Shown one piece after another: positions 1-8,633 of a stretch of 48,080 nucleotides of DNA. Each line of letters opens with the position of its first letter. Position 1 is the stretch's first letter. The position numbers and the translations under genes are program-made. The stretch is from Humidesulfovibrio sp. (lineage in GTDB: Bacteria > Desulfobacterota > Desulfovibrionia > Desulfovibrionales > Desulfovibrionaceae), in NCBI GenBank assembly GCA_031292175.1, contig JARLHQ010000022.1, positions 1 to 48,080 on the forward strand. The letters run 5' to 3'. The notes beneath the pieces are model-generated. The model was not told the DNA's origin and made no database searches. It saw only the letters and a list, made by a program, of their open reading frames with translations.

Positions 1-150
1 GATCATCTTGATGAACGCATCGCCGAAGGGCTTCATGTGCGCGGCGAGGTTTTCCTTGCCGGGGAACAGCATGCCCAGCGCGATGCCGATGAGAATACCA
101 GTAATGACCTGGAAGTACAGAGACTTGTAGAGAGGTCTTCTTGCGCCCAT
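1..150 (-). CDS. dctA: C4-dicarboxylate transporter DctA, N-terminal fragment
   Basis: The first 50 residues of a protein that runs off the left edge. The translation begins MGARRPLYKSLYFQV and continues into a hydrophobic stretch rich in Ile/Gly and a KPFGDAFIKMI segment. This matches the start of DAACS-family symporters such as DctA: the first transmembrane helix followed by the conserved KPLGD-F-KLI segment. These inner-membrane proteins import succinate, fumarate or malate with protons or sodium. The ATG at 148-150 is preceded on the minus strand by a good GGAGG. Only the N-terminus is visible, so a glutamate/aspartate carrier of the same family remains possible. Confidence 0.75.
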   Translation of the reverse strand, partial: MGARRPLYKSLYFQVITGILIGIALGMLFPGKENLAAHMKPFGDAFIKMI

Positions 151-336
151 AAATTCCCTCCATCCGGGGTTTGGATTTCCGACTAGCATAGACGGAATGC
201 CAAAGTTCAGCAAGAGGCTTGGCGCGAACTTTAGGCTCTTTTTCTAATATTTCAGGAGAAAAGCGTCCAAGAAGAGATTGGCGTGAAACAATCGGAGCAG
301 AGGCGGCGAGGCCAGGGCTTACGCCCCGGCCCCACC

Positions 337-1611
337 CTATTTTTCCAGGTAGGGATTAAAGTACCCGAAGCCCAGCCAGGGATTTGATTTCCTCAGCCGC
401 TTCAGGAAGTTGGCCAGGCCCATACAAGGCCCGAAGTCAAACCCGCCCATGAGTCGCATGACCAGCTCCGGGTCCAGGTTCAGATTGCGCATCTGGATGA
501 AGTCGAGCTTCGTTTCCGCCACCAGGGCATCGAGTGCGTCCCACTCGTTCTCGCCGTCCGTGATGCCGGGGAAATAGAGCAGGTTGAGCGACACGAAGAG
601 CCCGGAAGCCTTGGCCGCGCGGATGCTCTCCAGCACATTCTCGAACTGGTAGCCGTTCGGCCGGTAGTAGGCCTCATAGGGGCCCTTGCGCGCGCTATTG
701 AGGCTCACGCGGATGGAGTCCACTCCGGCTGCGGCGAGATCAGGCAGCGTCTGCGGAAGGCTCGCGTTGGTGTTCACGTTCACCGTGCCCAGGCCGCCCG
801 CTTTGCGGAACTTGGCCACCGAGGCGGCGATGAGCGCGGCCTCGGTGAGCGGCTCGCCCTCGCAGCCCTGGCCAAAGGAATAGATGGGCCGCTTCTCCTT
901 GGACTGGTGCCGACGCATAATCTCCACCAGCTCATTCTGCGAGGGCTTGAAGGTGATGCGGTTCTGGGTGGAAGGGAAACCGGAATCCTCCGGCTGGAGT
1001 GAAATGCAGCCCACGCAGCGGGCGTTGCAGGTGCGCGAGGTGGGCAGCGGGGCCTCGAAGCGGCCCAGGGCCAGATTGCGGGCCGCCGGACAGCCGTAGG
1101 TGAGCGCGCAGCCGGTCAGGTGGCGCACGAGGCGGTTGTCGGGCAGGTCGGCCCGCAGCTTACGCGCGCCGTTCTCGATGCGCGCGCGCGGGATATTGCA
1201 GAATTCCTGGCGGTGGTCCATGTCCACGCGCTTGGCGCAAACATAGAACTGGCCCTCGTAAAAACCAAGCGCCCCGTAAGCGAAAAGCGGCAGCACCGGC
1301 GCGCCGGGACGGGTGCTGTAGGCCGCCGTGGCGGACAGGGTGTGCGCCGGGCTGGCGAACACGGCCACGGCCAGCTCATCCGGCTCGCCCAGTTCCTCCA
1401 CCTGGCCCGTCTCCGGATCCAGGCCAAGCGCGCTGCGGCCGGGCAGGAGAAAGAACTCGCTGCCCTCGGGCAGGGGGATGAGTTCGTCCGGCCGGGGCAG
1501 GGTCAACTCGTTGCCCCTGCGGCAGAGCATAAGCAGTTCCGGGTGGTCGTAGATGTTGCCTGCGGCGTCGGCGAAGACGAGAAAGGGCTCGATGCGCTTG
1601 GTGGTGCTCAT
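337..1611 (-). CDS. Radical SAM protein of unknown substrate
   Basis: About 424 residues. A classical radical SAM cluster motif C-x3-C-x2-C lies in the middle (near residues 195-202, sequence TCNARCVGC), followed by a GQGCEGEP segment that corresponds to the GGE-type SAM-binding motif. The roughly 190 residues before the motif have no domain I recognise, and their extra cysteines could hold another cluster. The ATG at 1611 was chosen; a TTG at 1620 would add three residues. It lies downstream of the tunR-amrS-glycosyltransferase genes on the same strand, 47 nt after the glycosyltransferase stop, so it may be the last gene of that transcript. The reaction cannot be inferred from the sequence. 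Confidence 0.8.
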   Translation of the reverse strand: MSTTKRIEPFLVFADAAGNIYDHPELLMLCRRGNELTLPRPDELIPLPEGSEFFLLPGRSALGLDPETGQVEELGEPDELAVAVFASPAHTLSATAAYSTRPGAPVLPLFAYGALGFYEGQFYVCAKRVDMDHRQEFCNIPRARIENGARKLRADLPDNRLVRHLTGCALTYGCPAARNLALGRFEAPLPTSRTCNARCVGCISLQPEDSGFPSTQNRITFKPSQNELVEIMRRHQSKEKRPIYSFGQGCEGEPLTEAALIAASVAKFRKAGGLGTVNVNTNASLPQTLPDLAAAGVDSIRVSLNSARKGPYEAYYRPNGYQFENVLESIRAAKASGLFVSLNLLYFPGITDGENEWDALDALVAETKLDFIQMRNLNLDPELVMRLMGGFDFGPCMGLANFLKRLRKSNPWLGFGYFNPYLEK

Positions 1612-1658
1612 GCCCCCCAATACCCCGCCCGGGGCCCGGCCGCAAGCCGAAGCGACGC

Positions 1659-3320
1659 CTACGGACGCGGCGCGTCCTGGTTCCCCAGCAGGAGGCTGGC
1701 CGCGAGCCCGGACTTGAGTCCGGCCCTGAACTCAGTCTGGTCCGGCGCGCTCAAGCGCAGGGCTTCGGCGAACTCCACGCGCGCCAGCGACTGCGGTCCA
1801 GCGAGCAGGTAGTACCGGGCCAGACGCGCATGCTCCAGGGCGGCCAGGCCCGGCTTGTCCACGAGCAGGCGCAAGGGGATGAACGACGTGGCCAGCAACA
1901 GCACGGACAAGGACAGCGGCGCAGCATGGGCGCGCCAGCCGCCCCTCCTGAACAATGGCATGGACGGCGGGATGGATGACAAAAGCTCCGCCAGCGCCAA
2001 CGCGGCGAAGGGAAAGGCCAGGGGCAGCAGCACCACGCGGTAGCGCGGCGTGACCTGGAACAGCACCACCAGCAAGGACACACCCAGCAGCAGCGCCAGC
2101 AGCGCCGCGGCCTCCGGCGGGCACCGCCCCGCGTCGTCCTCGCCCATCTGGCCCGCGCGCCGTCGGCACGCTGCCCACAGGCCCACGGCCGCCAGGGCGA
2201 ATACCAGCCCCACGGGCAGATCCAGCCAGCCCGGCACGGGCGAGAAACGCGCGCAGAAGTCTTGATTGGCCGTGGCGTCCAGGCCATGCGCATTCAACAG
2301 CAGCAACGCCTTGCGCGCCATGAGCCGCGCCGCCTCGCCCGGATGCCCGGCGAAGAAACGCCAGGTCCGGCCATACCAGTAGGCATCGGCTCCGGCTAGG
2401 CTGAGTTCATGGCCGGTGTGCTCCTCGGCCTGCCGCCAGGCTTGCAGGATCACCACGTAAGGCGTGTTCCCAAAGCCCGGCAGCGCGTCGCCCACGCCGC
2501 TGGCGCCGGGGTGGTTGCCGGTATAGAGCGTGAAGCCCCCCTGGAAGCCGAAGGGTGAGACGCGCCCGGCCACCTTGGCGTTGTGGGCCATGAAGGGCGT
2601 GAGCGCGATGAGCAGCCCCAGGGCGCAGCGCGTTGCCACGGCAAGTCGCGCCCGTCGGCCCGCGCCGGGGAACAGACTCCAGACGGCCAGGGCCAGCAGC
2701 ACGCCCGGAGCCAGATTCGGCCGGATGAGCGCGGCCAGGGCGAAGAGCGCCCCGGACAGCCACGCGGCAGGCGCCCCGCGCCGGGGCGCGGCAAAGAGCA
2801 GGGTCAGGCCCGCCAGCAGGCAGAATACCGTAGGCCCCTCGCCCAGGGGCAGCAGATCGTAGAACAGGAGCGGCCCGCACAGGGCATAGAGCAACCCGGC
2901 CAGAAGTCCGGTCCGCACCGCCAGGACGCGCTCCCGGCCGGACGGGGCCAGCCGCGCGGCCAGGCCCGCCGCCAAGCCGGCACAGAGGGCGGCGGAGGCC
3001 GCGTCGAGCACGGCGTTCACCAGCACGAACACGGGCACGTCCGGCCCGACGAGGATATACTGTGGGGCCAGCACCAGGGCGTAGCCCGGGCTCATGAGCA
3101 TGGGTTCGACGAAGAAGTAGGCGCTGTGCATGAGCCGGTCCACAGCGAAGAGATAGGCCGAAAGATCGGGCACAAACTCGCTTGCGAGCGGCGTATGGCG
3201 CACGAACCACCAGTGCGCCAGCCGGGGGATGAGCGCCACGCCAAAGACAAGCGCCGCGTGCCTCCAGGTGAAGGCCACGGCCTCCGCGCCGGTCCCTTGC
3301 CGGGCTTCGGCGTCGTGCAT
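1659..3320 (-). CDS. Polytopic membrane protein, probable glycosyltransferase of the ArnT/PMT type
   Basis: About 553 residues with many hydrophobic segments separated by short Arg-rich loops. The N-terminal part has the layout of lipid-linked-sugar glycosyltransferases (GT39/ArnT-like): a first transmembrane helix, then an extracytoplasmic loop with acidic residues (SEFVPDLSAY), then further helices. The last 80 residues are soluble and look like one or two TPR-like helices (LARYYLLAG, ARVEFAEALRLS). The ATG at 3320 shares its A with the TGA of the upstream amrS gene (TGATG), which indicates translational coupling. An upstream in-frame start at 3362 would lie inside amrS and is unlikely. The substrate is unknown. 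Confidence 0.65.
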   Translation of the reverse strand: MHDAEARQGTGAEAVAFTWRHAALVFGVALIPRLAHWWFVRHTPLASEFVPDLSAYLFAVDRLMHSAYFFVEPMLMSPGYALVLAPQYILVGPDVPVFVLVNAVLDAASAALCAGLAAGLAARLAPSGRERVLAVRTGLLAGLLYALCGPLLFYDLLPLGEGPTVFCLLAGLTLLFAAPRRGAPAAWLSGALFALAALIRPNLAPGVLLALAVWSLFPGAGRRARLAVATRCALGLLIALTPFMAHNAKVAGRVSPFGFQGGFTLYTGNHPGASGVGDALPGFGNTPYVVILQAWRQAEEHTGHELSLAGADAYWYGRTWRFFAGHPGEAARLMARKALLLLNAHGLDATANQDFCARFSPVPGWLDLPVGLVFALAAVGLWAACRRRAGQMGEDDAGRCPPEAAALLALLLGVSLLVVLFQVTPRYRVVLLPLAFPFAALALAELLSSIPPSMPLFRRGGWRAHAAPLSLSVLLLATSFIPLRLLVDKPGLAALEHARLARYYLLAGPQSLARVEFAEALRLSAPDQTEFRAGLKSGLAASLLLGNQDAPRP

Positions 3321-4372
3321 CAGGCCCAGACTCCCGGCAGGATCGCGCCGCAGGAACCGCAACGGCCTTCCGGCAGGCTCCCCCGGACCGCGAAGCCATC
3401 ACGCTCCAGCACCACCTCACCGCAGGAGCCGCAACGCGTGTCGCCGAAGCCGGGGCCCGAGGCATTGCCGATATACACGTACCTGAGCCCGGCCGCATGG
3501 CCGACGTCCCGCGCCATGGTCAGGGTCTCGGTGGGCGTCACGGGGCGGTCGAGCAGACGATACTCCGGGTGGAAGCGCGAGAGATGCCAGGGCGTGTCCG
3601 GTCCCAATTCGCGGACAATGAAGGCGGCCAGCTCCGCCAGCTCGTCTGGCCCGTCGTTCAGGCCGGGGATGAGCAGCGTCGTGAGCTCCAGCCACCAACC
3701 CAGCTCGCGCATATGTTTAAGGTTCTTGAGCACCGGGGCCAGCCGCGCGCCGCACTGGTCCTTATAGAAGGCCTCGGTGAAGGCCTTCAGGTCCACGTTG
3801 GCGGCCTGGATCGGGCCGGTATCCGCCGGGCCGAGGGCGTCCAGGCTCTCCGGGCTCATGAAGCCGTTGGTCACCAGCACGTTCTTGAGCCCGCGCGCAC
3901 GCGCCAGCAGGGCCGTGTCCTCCACCAGCTCCAGGAACACCGTGGGCTCGGAATAGGTGTAGGCGATGCTTTTCGAGCCGGAATCGAGCGCCGCGCTTAC
4001 CAGGGCCTCCGGGGTGAGGTTGTGGCCCCTGATGGGCTGGCCCAGGCGCGGGGATTGCGAGAGCTGGGCGTTCTGGCAGAAGGAGCAGGACAGGTTGCAG
4101 CCCATGGTGCCGAAGGAGAAGATGCGAGTGCCGGGCAGGAAATGATACAGAGGCTTCTTCTCCACCGGGTCCACGCTGATGGCCGCGGGCAGGCCGTAGA
4201 CCAGGGTGTAGAGCGTTCCAGCCTGGTTCTGACGCACGGCGCAGATGCCCCGCCCCCCGTCAGGGATGCTGCAAAAATGGTTGCACAGACGGCACTGCAC
4301 GCTTGCGCCCTGACCCGCCTTTCCGGGTGCCAGGGGCTTCCAGAATCTGGCCTCGCGGGTAAGTGTGTCCAT
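3320..4372 (-). CDS. amrS: AmmeMemoRadiSam system radical SAM enzyme (AmrS-like)
   Basis: 350 residues. The N-terminus carries C27, C30, C34 and C44, typical of the family, followed by the radical SAM motif C92-x3-C96-x2-C99 within a SFGTMGCNLSCSFCQN context. The C-terminus ends in a zinc-ribbon-like module with two CGSCG pairs. Family members partner with MEMO and AMMECR1 proteins; neither partner is encoded in this window. The start has GGAGG seven bases upstream. The gene lies 16 nt after tunR and overlaps the following membrane glycosyltransferase by one base, so the three form an operon. The family is confident; the biological reaction is less certain. Confidence 0.85.
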   Translation of the reverse strand: MDTLTREARFWKPLAPGKAGQGASVQCRLCNHFCSIPDGGRGICAVRQNQAGTLYTLVYGLPAAISVDPVEKKPLYHFLPGTRIFSFGTMGCNLSCSFCQNAQLSQSPRLGQPIRGHNLTPEALVSAALDSGSKSIAYTYSEPTVFLELVEDTALLARARGLKNVLVTNGFMSPESLDALGPADTGPIQAANVDLKAFTEAFYKDQCGARLAPVLKNLKHMRELGWWLELTTLLIPGLNDGPDELAELAAFIVRELGPDTPWHLSRFHPEYRLLDRPVTPTETLTMARDVGHAAGLRYVYIGNASGPGFGDTRCGSCGEVVLERDGFAVRGSLPEGRCGSCGAILPGVWA

Positions 4373-4388
4373 TCCCGCCTCCTTGGCG

Positions 4389-5462
4389 TCAGCCGAAGTT
4401 CAGAATTACCGAAAAGGCCCCGAAGCTCGCCCACACCGGGGAGCCCACAGCAAGCCCCAACCGTCGCACGCTTTCCTCTGTGATGACCGCCGCCAGCATG
4501 GTGCCGTCGGACAGTTCGGCCAAAATTTCGGCGGCCACATGGTCGCCCTGCGCCTCGCCCGTCAGGATGCGCCGCACCACCGCCGGATAGCGGTTGGCCG
4601 AGGAGGACGCCGGTTCGGCATCGCCCGCGGTGAGCTGCACCCAGGGGGCTTTGATGTCCGCCGTGGCCAGCACGCCGGGCTTGATGCCCAGACGCGCCAC
4701 GCTCTCCCGGGTGACGACGCTGACCACCTTGAATCCGCCCAGGCTGGTGATCTCCACGCTGGCCACCACCGGGCCCTCAATGACCGCGCTCACGGCTCCG
4801 AAGAAGCGGTTGCGCGCGCTGGATTTGCGCCGCTCCTCGCGTTTCAGATACTCCTCCATGATATCGCCGGCCTCGGCCTTGGAATAGTCGGAGAAGGCGG
4901 CGGTCAAATCCGCCGAGGACTGGCCGAGCAGGCGCTGCACCACGGGCAGGGGCACGTCCTGGCGCATGAGCTGGCGCGCCAGCGAACGCCGCAGCACACT
5001 TGGGCTGGCCACATCGCGCGGGAGCCCGGCGTCCTCGGCCCGCTCGTAGAATTTGCGGCGGACGTGGCCCTGGTCCATATCGAACAGGCGCGGCGCATCC
5101 TCGGCCAGTTCCGGGTCATCCAGGGCCTCGCGCAGGGCGCGGACCACGTCGGCGGGCAGGGGTGCTTCGCGGCCCTCGGCTCCGCCAAAGCGCGCCAAAG
5201 GGCGCTCTTGGTCCAGCGCAAGGTCGCGAGTGGGGTCGAGCGCCAGCACCTCGCCCAGGCGCGCCCCGGTGGAGCGCAGCAGAAGAAAGATGAGCCAGAG
5301 CCGACGGCGCGAGGTATAGTCCGACTTGCGGCGCGAGGCGTCCATCCAGGCGCGGAAGGACTGTTCCAACTGGACGATCTGCGCCGCGTCCAGGCAACGG
5401 GCGTCGGCCCCCGGGACCGGGGCGGCTTTGGAACTGGCCGGTGTGGATCGGGACGTGGTCAT
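4389..5462 (-). CDS. tunR: TunR-type tungstate/molybdate-responsive regulator: dead integrase fold plus two TOBE domains
   Basis: 357 residues from the ATG at 5462. A TTG at 5531 would add 23 residues but has no clear ribosome site. Residues from about 25 to 210 resemble a tyrosine recombinase. The first catalytic Arg region is present (STGARLGEVLAL), but the HxLRH box reads SVLRRS and the LGH box reads LGQ, so strand-transfer chemistry is unlikely. Two TOBE/Mop-like repeats follow (starting near RNRFFGAVSAV and NRYPAVVRRIL), which bind molybdate or tungstate. This architecture is that of the TunR family described in Desulfovibrio, which represses or activates metal-oxyanion transport genes. 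It heads an operon with amrS and is divergent from a TauE/SafE gene. Confidence 0.85.
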   Translation of the reverse strand: MTTSRSTPASSKAAPVPGADARCLDAAQIVQLEQSFRAWMDASRRKSDYTSRRRLWLIFLLLRSTGARLGEVLALDPTRDLALDQERPLARFGGAEGREAPLPADVVRALREALDDPELAEDAPRLFDMDQGHVRRKFYERAEDAGLPRDVASPSVLRRSLARQLMRQDVPLPVVQRLLGQSSADLTAAFSDYSKAEAGDIMEEYLKREERRKSSARNRFFGAVSAVIEGPVVASVEITSLGGFKVVSVVTRESVARLGIKPGVLATADIKAPWVQLTAGDAEPASSSANRYPAVVRRILTGEAQGDHVAAEILAELSDGTMLAAVITEESVRRLGLAVGSPVWASFGAFSVILNFG

Positions 5463-5578
5463 GCGCTGCTCGTTCGGTCTGCGGGTTTCCAGGCTGGGGG
5501 CAAGCTTAGGGTGAAAAGTGGCGTCTGCCAAGCCTGGAGTTCCGGAATTTCACGGTTCAAGGCCATGCAAGCAAAAAA

Positions 5579-5639
5579 TCACGTGACAAAGACTGTCGGC
5601 GGCCTTATGCTGTACTCACGAAAATATGAATTCGCGTGA
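5579..5639. promoter_or_regulatory. Palindromic elements in the tunR/tauE divergent region
   Basis: The region holds a perfect 8-bp palindrome TCACGTGA at 5579-5586 and an inverted pair TCACG (5616-5620) / CGTGA (5635-5639). The second pair includes CACGAAAA at 5617-5624. CACGAAAA also occurs upstream of both mop genes in this window (22872-22879, and in reverse at 23301-23308). Position between a metal-oxyanion regulator and its divergent neighbour makes autoregulation plausible, but no binding site has been demonstrated from the sequence alone. Confidence 0.35.
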
Positions 5640-5700
5640 TAGCGACAGCTTCACAACCCGGCCCGGCCCGCGCCGCCCGGCACCTTCGCAGGAGGCCTCC

Positions 5701-6660
5701 ATGCTTTTCCAGGTCGCAGGCATCGAGGTGCAGCCCTGGGTTCCCCCGCTGGTGTCCTTTGTGCTCTCGTTCTTCACCTCCATGGGCGGAATCTCCGGAG
5801 CCTTCCTGCTCCTGCCCTTCCAGATGAGCATGCTGGGGTACGTGAACCCCTCGGTGAGCTCCACCAACCAGTTCTACAACATCGTGGCCATCCCGAGCGG
5901 CGTGTGGCGCTACATCCGCGAGGGCCGCATGGTCTGGCCGCTCACCTGGGTGGTCATCGTGGGCACGCTGCCCGGCGTGTTTCTGGGCGCGGTCATCCGC
6001 GTGCGCTACCTGCCGGACGCGCACAACTTCAAGCTCTTCGCCGCCTGCGTGCTTCTGTACATCGGCGTGCGCATGGTGCGCGACCTGCTCCGCCAGCGAG
6101 AGGGCCGGGCAAGCGGTGCGGCGGCGGCCGAGAAGCGCTTCCAGGAGCAGGTGGCGCGCTTCTGCGAGAAGGCCAAGGAGCGCGAAAGCCACGGCGAAAA
6201 GCTTGCCGCCGTGCGCGTCATGCACTTCAGCGCCACGCGCATCGTGTACGAATTCTACGGCGAGACCTACAACATCCCCACCTTTGGCATCCTTGGCCTG
6301 TCGCTTATCGTGGGCGTGGTGGGCGGAGTGTACGGCATCGGGGGCGGGGCCATCATCGCGCCCTTCTTTGTGTCCTTCTTCGGCCTGCCGGTGTACACCG
6401 TGGCAGGGGCGGCGCTCATGGGCACCTTCATCACCAGCGTGGCCGGGGTGGCCTTCTACCAGGCCATAGCGCCCTTCTATCCCAACATGTCCGTGGCCCC
6501 GGACTGGCTGCTCGGCTTTTTGTTCGGCATTGGCGGCATGGCGGGCATGTACCTGGGCGCGCGCTGCCAGAAGTTCATCCCCGCGCGCTATATCAAGTGG
6601 ATGCTCGCCGTCCTGCTCGTGTTCCTGGCCCTCAAGTACGTGCAGGACTTCCTGGCCTAG
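5701..6660 (+). CDS. TauE/SafE family membrane transporter
   Basis: 319 residues. The ATG at 5701 follows a strong AGGAGG; an upstream in-frame ATG at 5626 lacks one. Hydrophobic segments occur in two blocks (roughly residues 15-120 and 205-319) separated by a soluble, highly charged loop of about 80 residues containing Arg/Glu-rich sequence. The second block has the family's glycine-rich repeat (YGIGGGAIIAPF). Family members export sulfite, sulfoacetate or related organosulfur anions across the inner membrane, which would suit a sulfur-respiring organism. The gene is divergent from tunR and ends 23 nt before a strong terminator. The substrate is not determinable. Confidence 0.85.
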   Translation: MLFQVAGIEVQPWVPPLVSFVLSFFTSMGGISGAFLLLPFQMSMLGYVNPSVSSTNQFYNIVAIPSGVWRYIREGRMVWPLTWVVIVGTLPGVFLGAVIRVRYLPDAHNFKLFAACVLLYIGVRMVRDLLRQREGRASGAAAAEKRFQEQVARFCEKAKERESHGEKLAAVRVMHFSATRIVYEFYGETYNIPTFGILGLSLIVGVVGGVYGIGGGAIIAPFFVSFFGLPVYTVAGAALMGTFITSVAGVAFYQAIAPFYPNMSVAPDWLLGFLFGIGGMAGMYLGARCQKFIPARYIKWMLAVLLVFLALKYVQDFLA

Positions 6661-6683
6661 CCCCCGGCCCACAAGACAACGGG

Positions 6684-6721
6684 AAAGCCCCCCGGAATGT
6701 TCACTCATTCCGGGGGGCTTT
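6684..6721 (+). terminator. Rho-independent terminator after the TauE/SafE gene
   Basis: A perfect 16-bp inverted repeat (6684-6699 with 6706-6721, 6-base loop) made of AAAGCCCCCCGGAATG and its complement. It ends in CTTT on the plus strand and AAAG on the other, so it can serve both convergent genes. Confidence 0.85.
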
Positions 6722-6743
6722 GTCCATCAACACCTGAAACGCC

Positions 6744-6965
6744 TTACTTGCCCAAACGTTGCCTGCGCCAGCGGTTTGCCGCCACCAGGCTCCATACGCC
6801 TTCCACCAGACCGAAGGGCCATGCGCCCTGCATAAACCCGTATGCCGAACCCAGGACACAGGAGCCCGCAAAACCCAGCACGAACCAGGGACTCTTGTCC
6901 TCCAGCGCGTAGAAGAGGAGCATCAGGCTCACGGCCACAAGTCCGAAAAGCGTCAGTCCGTCCAC
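6744..6965 (-). CDS. Small two-helix membrane protein, unknown function
   Basis: 73 residues from a GTG start at 6963-6965 with GGGAGG four bases upstream. Two hydrophobic helices (about residues 5-20 and 28-46) separated by a short acidic loop (EDKSPW), then a basic C-terminus (RWRRQRLGK), giving a predicted hairpin in the inner membrane with a cytoplasmic tail. It follows the small gene at 6998-7261 by 32 nt on the same strand and is the last gene before the convergent terminator, so it may be the tail of the nif transcript. I do not recognise a named family. Confidence 0.65.
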   Translation of the reverse strand: MDGLTLFGLVAVSLMLLFYALEDKSPWFVLGFAGSCVLGSAYGFMQGAWPFGLVEGVWSLVAANRWRRQRLGK

Positions 6966-6997
6966 AAGACCTCCCTACTCCGCGCAGCGGCGCCGCC

Positions 6998-7261
6998 CTA
7001 CTCCTCGACCTCGCCGGTGGTCCGCGCACAGAGCAGCTTTTCCCACGAATAACACGTGTTAACCATCTCCTTACCGCTTTTCCCGGTCACGCGCAAACAG
7101 TCCTCGTCCAGAAAGACCGTGGCCATCTCGTCGGCTATCTCCTCGACCAGGCCCTCGTTCATCTGGAGCCTGCTGCCCTTCTTGCACAGCTTCCGCGACA
7201 GGGTTCCAGGCACCGGCACGGAGGCGTACTTGAACACCTTCTCCGACGTTGCTCTGACCAC
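6998..7261 (-). CDS. Small nif-operon protein of unknown function
   Basis: 87 residues from a GTG start at 7259-7261, with GGAGG four bases upstream, 32 nt after the nifB stop. It is mixed in character: a basic N-terminal half (KVFKYASVPVPGTLSRKLCKKG) and an acidic helix (NEGLVEEIADEM), with four cysteines spread through it (CKK, DCL, TCY, LCA). No signal peptide or membrane segment. Position directly behind nifB suggests a role in cofactor assembly or regulation, but that is inference from neighbourhood only. I do not recognise the family. Confidence 0.6.
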   Translation of the reverse strand: MVRATSEKVFKYASVPVPGTLSRKLCKKGSRLQMNEGLVEEIADEMATVFLDEDCLRVTGKSGKEMVNTCYSWEKLLCARTTGEVEE

Positions 7262-7293
7262 ATGGCCTCCACGTCGCAGACTTCTATTCCGTT

Positions 7294-8601
7294 CTAGCAG
7301 CCTTCGCCATTGCCACAGCAGGACTTGGCAAGGCCGCCGTGCTTGGCGCGCAGCACCTCCAGGCCCTGCACGCCGCTGCCGCCATAGACCACCCGCAGGG
7401 CGTCCTCGATGAACCCGGAGCAGACCGCCGGAATCACGCCGCGCTCGGAGAGGATCTTGCGCGGGGTCTCGCCCACGGCGCCCACGAGCACGACCCGGCA
7501 GTCGGACAGGCGCTTGGCCAGCTCCTCCCAGCGCGATGGCCCGCAGCCCAGGCCCGGAGCGGTGCGCTCCTCCACGAGGCGGAAGCCCCCGTTCTCTACC
7601 TTGCCCCAGATCTGGAAGCGCTTGGCCTCGCCCAGATGCTGGTTGATGAGCAGGCCTTCGCGCGAGGCGACGGCAATATACGGACGGTCGTCCTGGCCCT
7701 GCGGGGGCAGCTTCCCGCAGGACGCCAGGACGCCGCCCAGTTCGCCGGAGCGGTCGGCGCAGAGCAATCCGACGGCGTCCGCCCGGCAACGGCGGCAGTG
7801 TGTCATCTGCGGCACCAGGTGGCCGATCTCCGCGCGCACGGCGGTGACCTCCTCCTTGGTGGGCTCGGCAAGTTCGCCGAACGGGGTGCCCGCAGTGGGG
7901 TGCATGGGCATGAGATTCATGAGATCAACGCCGAGGGTGCTCGCCTTTTCGGCCACGGCCTTGATGGGGGCGCCGCCCTCAATGGTGTTCACGCCGGGGA
8001 TCATGATGGTGTTCACCTTGACGGCCAGCCCGCGCGCCTTGAGCGCGGCGATGGACTCCAGCTGACGGGAGAGGATCAGCTCCGCCGCGTCACGCCCGCG
8101 ATAGACCACGTTTCCGTTGCGCACCCAGGAGTATATCTTCGCACCGATTTCGGGATCAATGGTGCTCATGGTGATGGTGGCGTGGGTCACGCCGAGGCTC
8201 GCCAGATCGTCCACGTACTCCGGCATGGCGAGCCCGTTGGACGACAGGCAGAAGAGCATGTGCGGGTAGGCCTCGTGAATAAGACGCATGGTCTCAAGTG
8301 TTTCCGCGGGATTGGCCATGGGGTCGCCGGGCCCGGCGATGCCGATGACCGTGATGCGCGGCTCCTTGTCCAGCACCTGCTTCGTGTACTCCAGGGCCTG
8401 GAAGGGCTTCAAGACGCCGCTGGTGACGCCCGGGCGCGACTCGTTCACGCAGTCGTACTTCCGGTTGCAGTAGTTGCACTGGATGTTGCACTTGGGGGCC
8501 ACGGGCAGATGCACGCGCCCGCAGGTGCCGGAGCTGGCCTTGTTGAAACAGGGGTGCTTCACGGACTTCGGGTCTATCGCGACGGGGGTGATGACGCTCA
8601 T
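7294..8601 (-). CDS. nifB: NifB, radical SAM FeMo-cofactor core synthase with a NifX-like C-terminal domain
   Basis: 435 residues. NifB joins two 4Fe-4S units and inserts a methyl-derived carbide to make the 8Fe core of FeMo-co. The radical SAM motif is C38-x3-C42-x2-C45, followed by C51; the upstream HPC (C18) and TCGRVH (C27) sites and the later HCRRC pair supply other ligands known in this family. GIAGPGDPMANP is the SAM-binding GGE-equivalent. Residues from about 310 form a NifX/NafY-like domain (begins near PYIAVASREG), which in other proteins binds cofactor precursor. The tail is Cys-rich (SCCGNGEGC). It follows nifN by 32 nt in the leftward nif operon. Confidence 0.95.
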   Translation of the reverse strand: MSVITPVAIDPKSVKHPCFNKASSGTCGRVHLPVAPKCNIQCNYCNRKYDCVNESRPGVTSGVLKPFQALEYTKQVLDKEPRITVIGIAGPGDPMANPAETLETMRLIHEAYPHMLFCLSSNGLAMPEYVDDLASLGVTHATITMSTIDPEIGAKIYSWVRNGNVVYRGRDAAELILSRQLESIAALKARGLAVKVNTIMIPGVNTIEGGAPIKAVAEKASTLGVDLMNLMPMHPTAGTPFGELAEPTKEEVTAVRAEIGHLVPQMTHCRRCRADAVGLLCADRSGELGGVLASCGKLPPQGQDDRPYIAVASREGLLINQHLGEAKRFQIWGKVENGGFRLVEERTAPGLGCGPSRWEELAKRLSDCRVVLVGAVGETPRKILSERGVIPAVCSGFIEDALRVVYGGSGVQGLEVLRAKHGGLAKSCCGNGEGC

Positions 8602-8633
8602 GGTCGGCTCCTTTTCCTGAGAGGGTGCGGGCG

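Noticed and set aside
310..331. GC-rich hairpin GGCC-A-GGGC / GCCC-C-GGCC after the radical SAM gene
   Set aside because: A mismatch in the stem and no T run on the transcribed side, so a terminator is not well supported.
4365..5639. 424-codon frame opposite tunR
   Set aside because: Shadow of the tunR coding sequence; no domain and no ribosome site.
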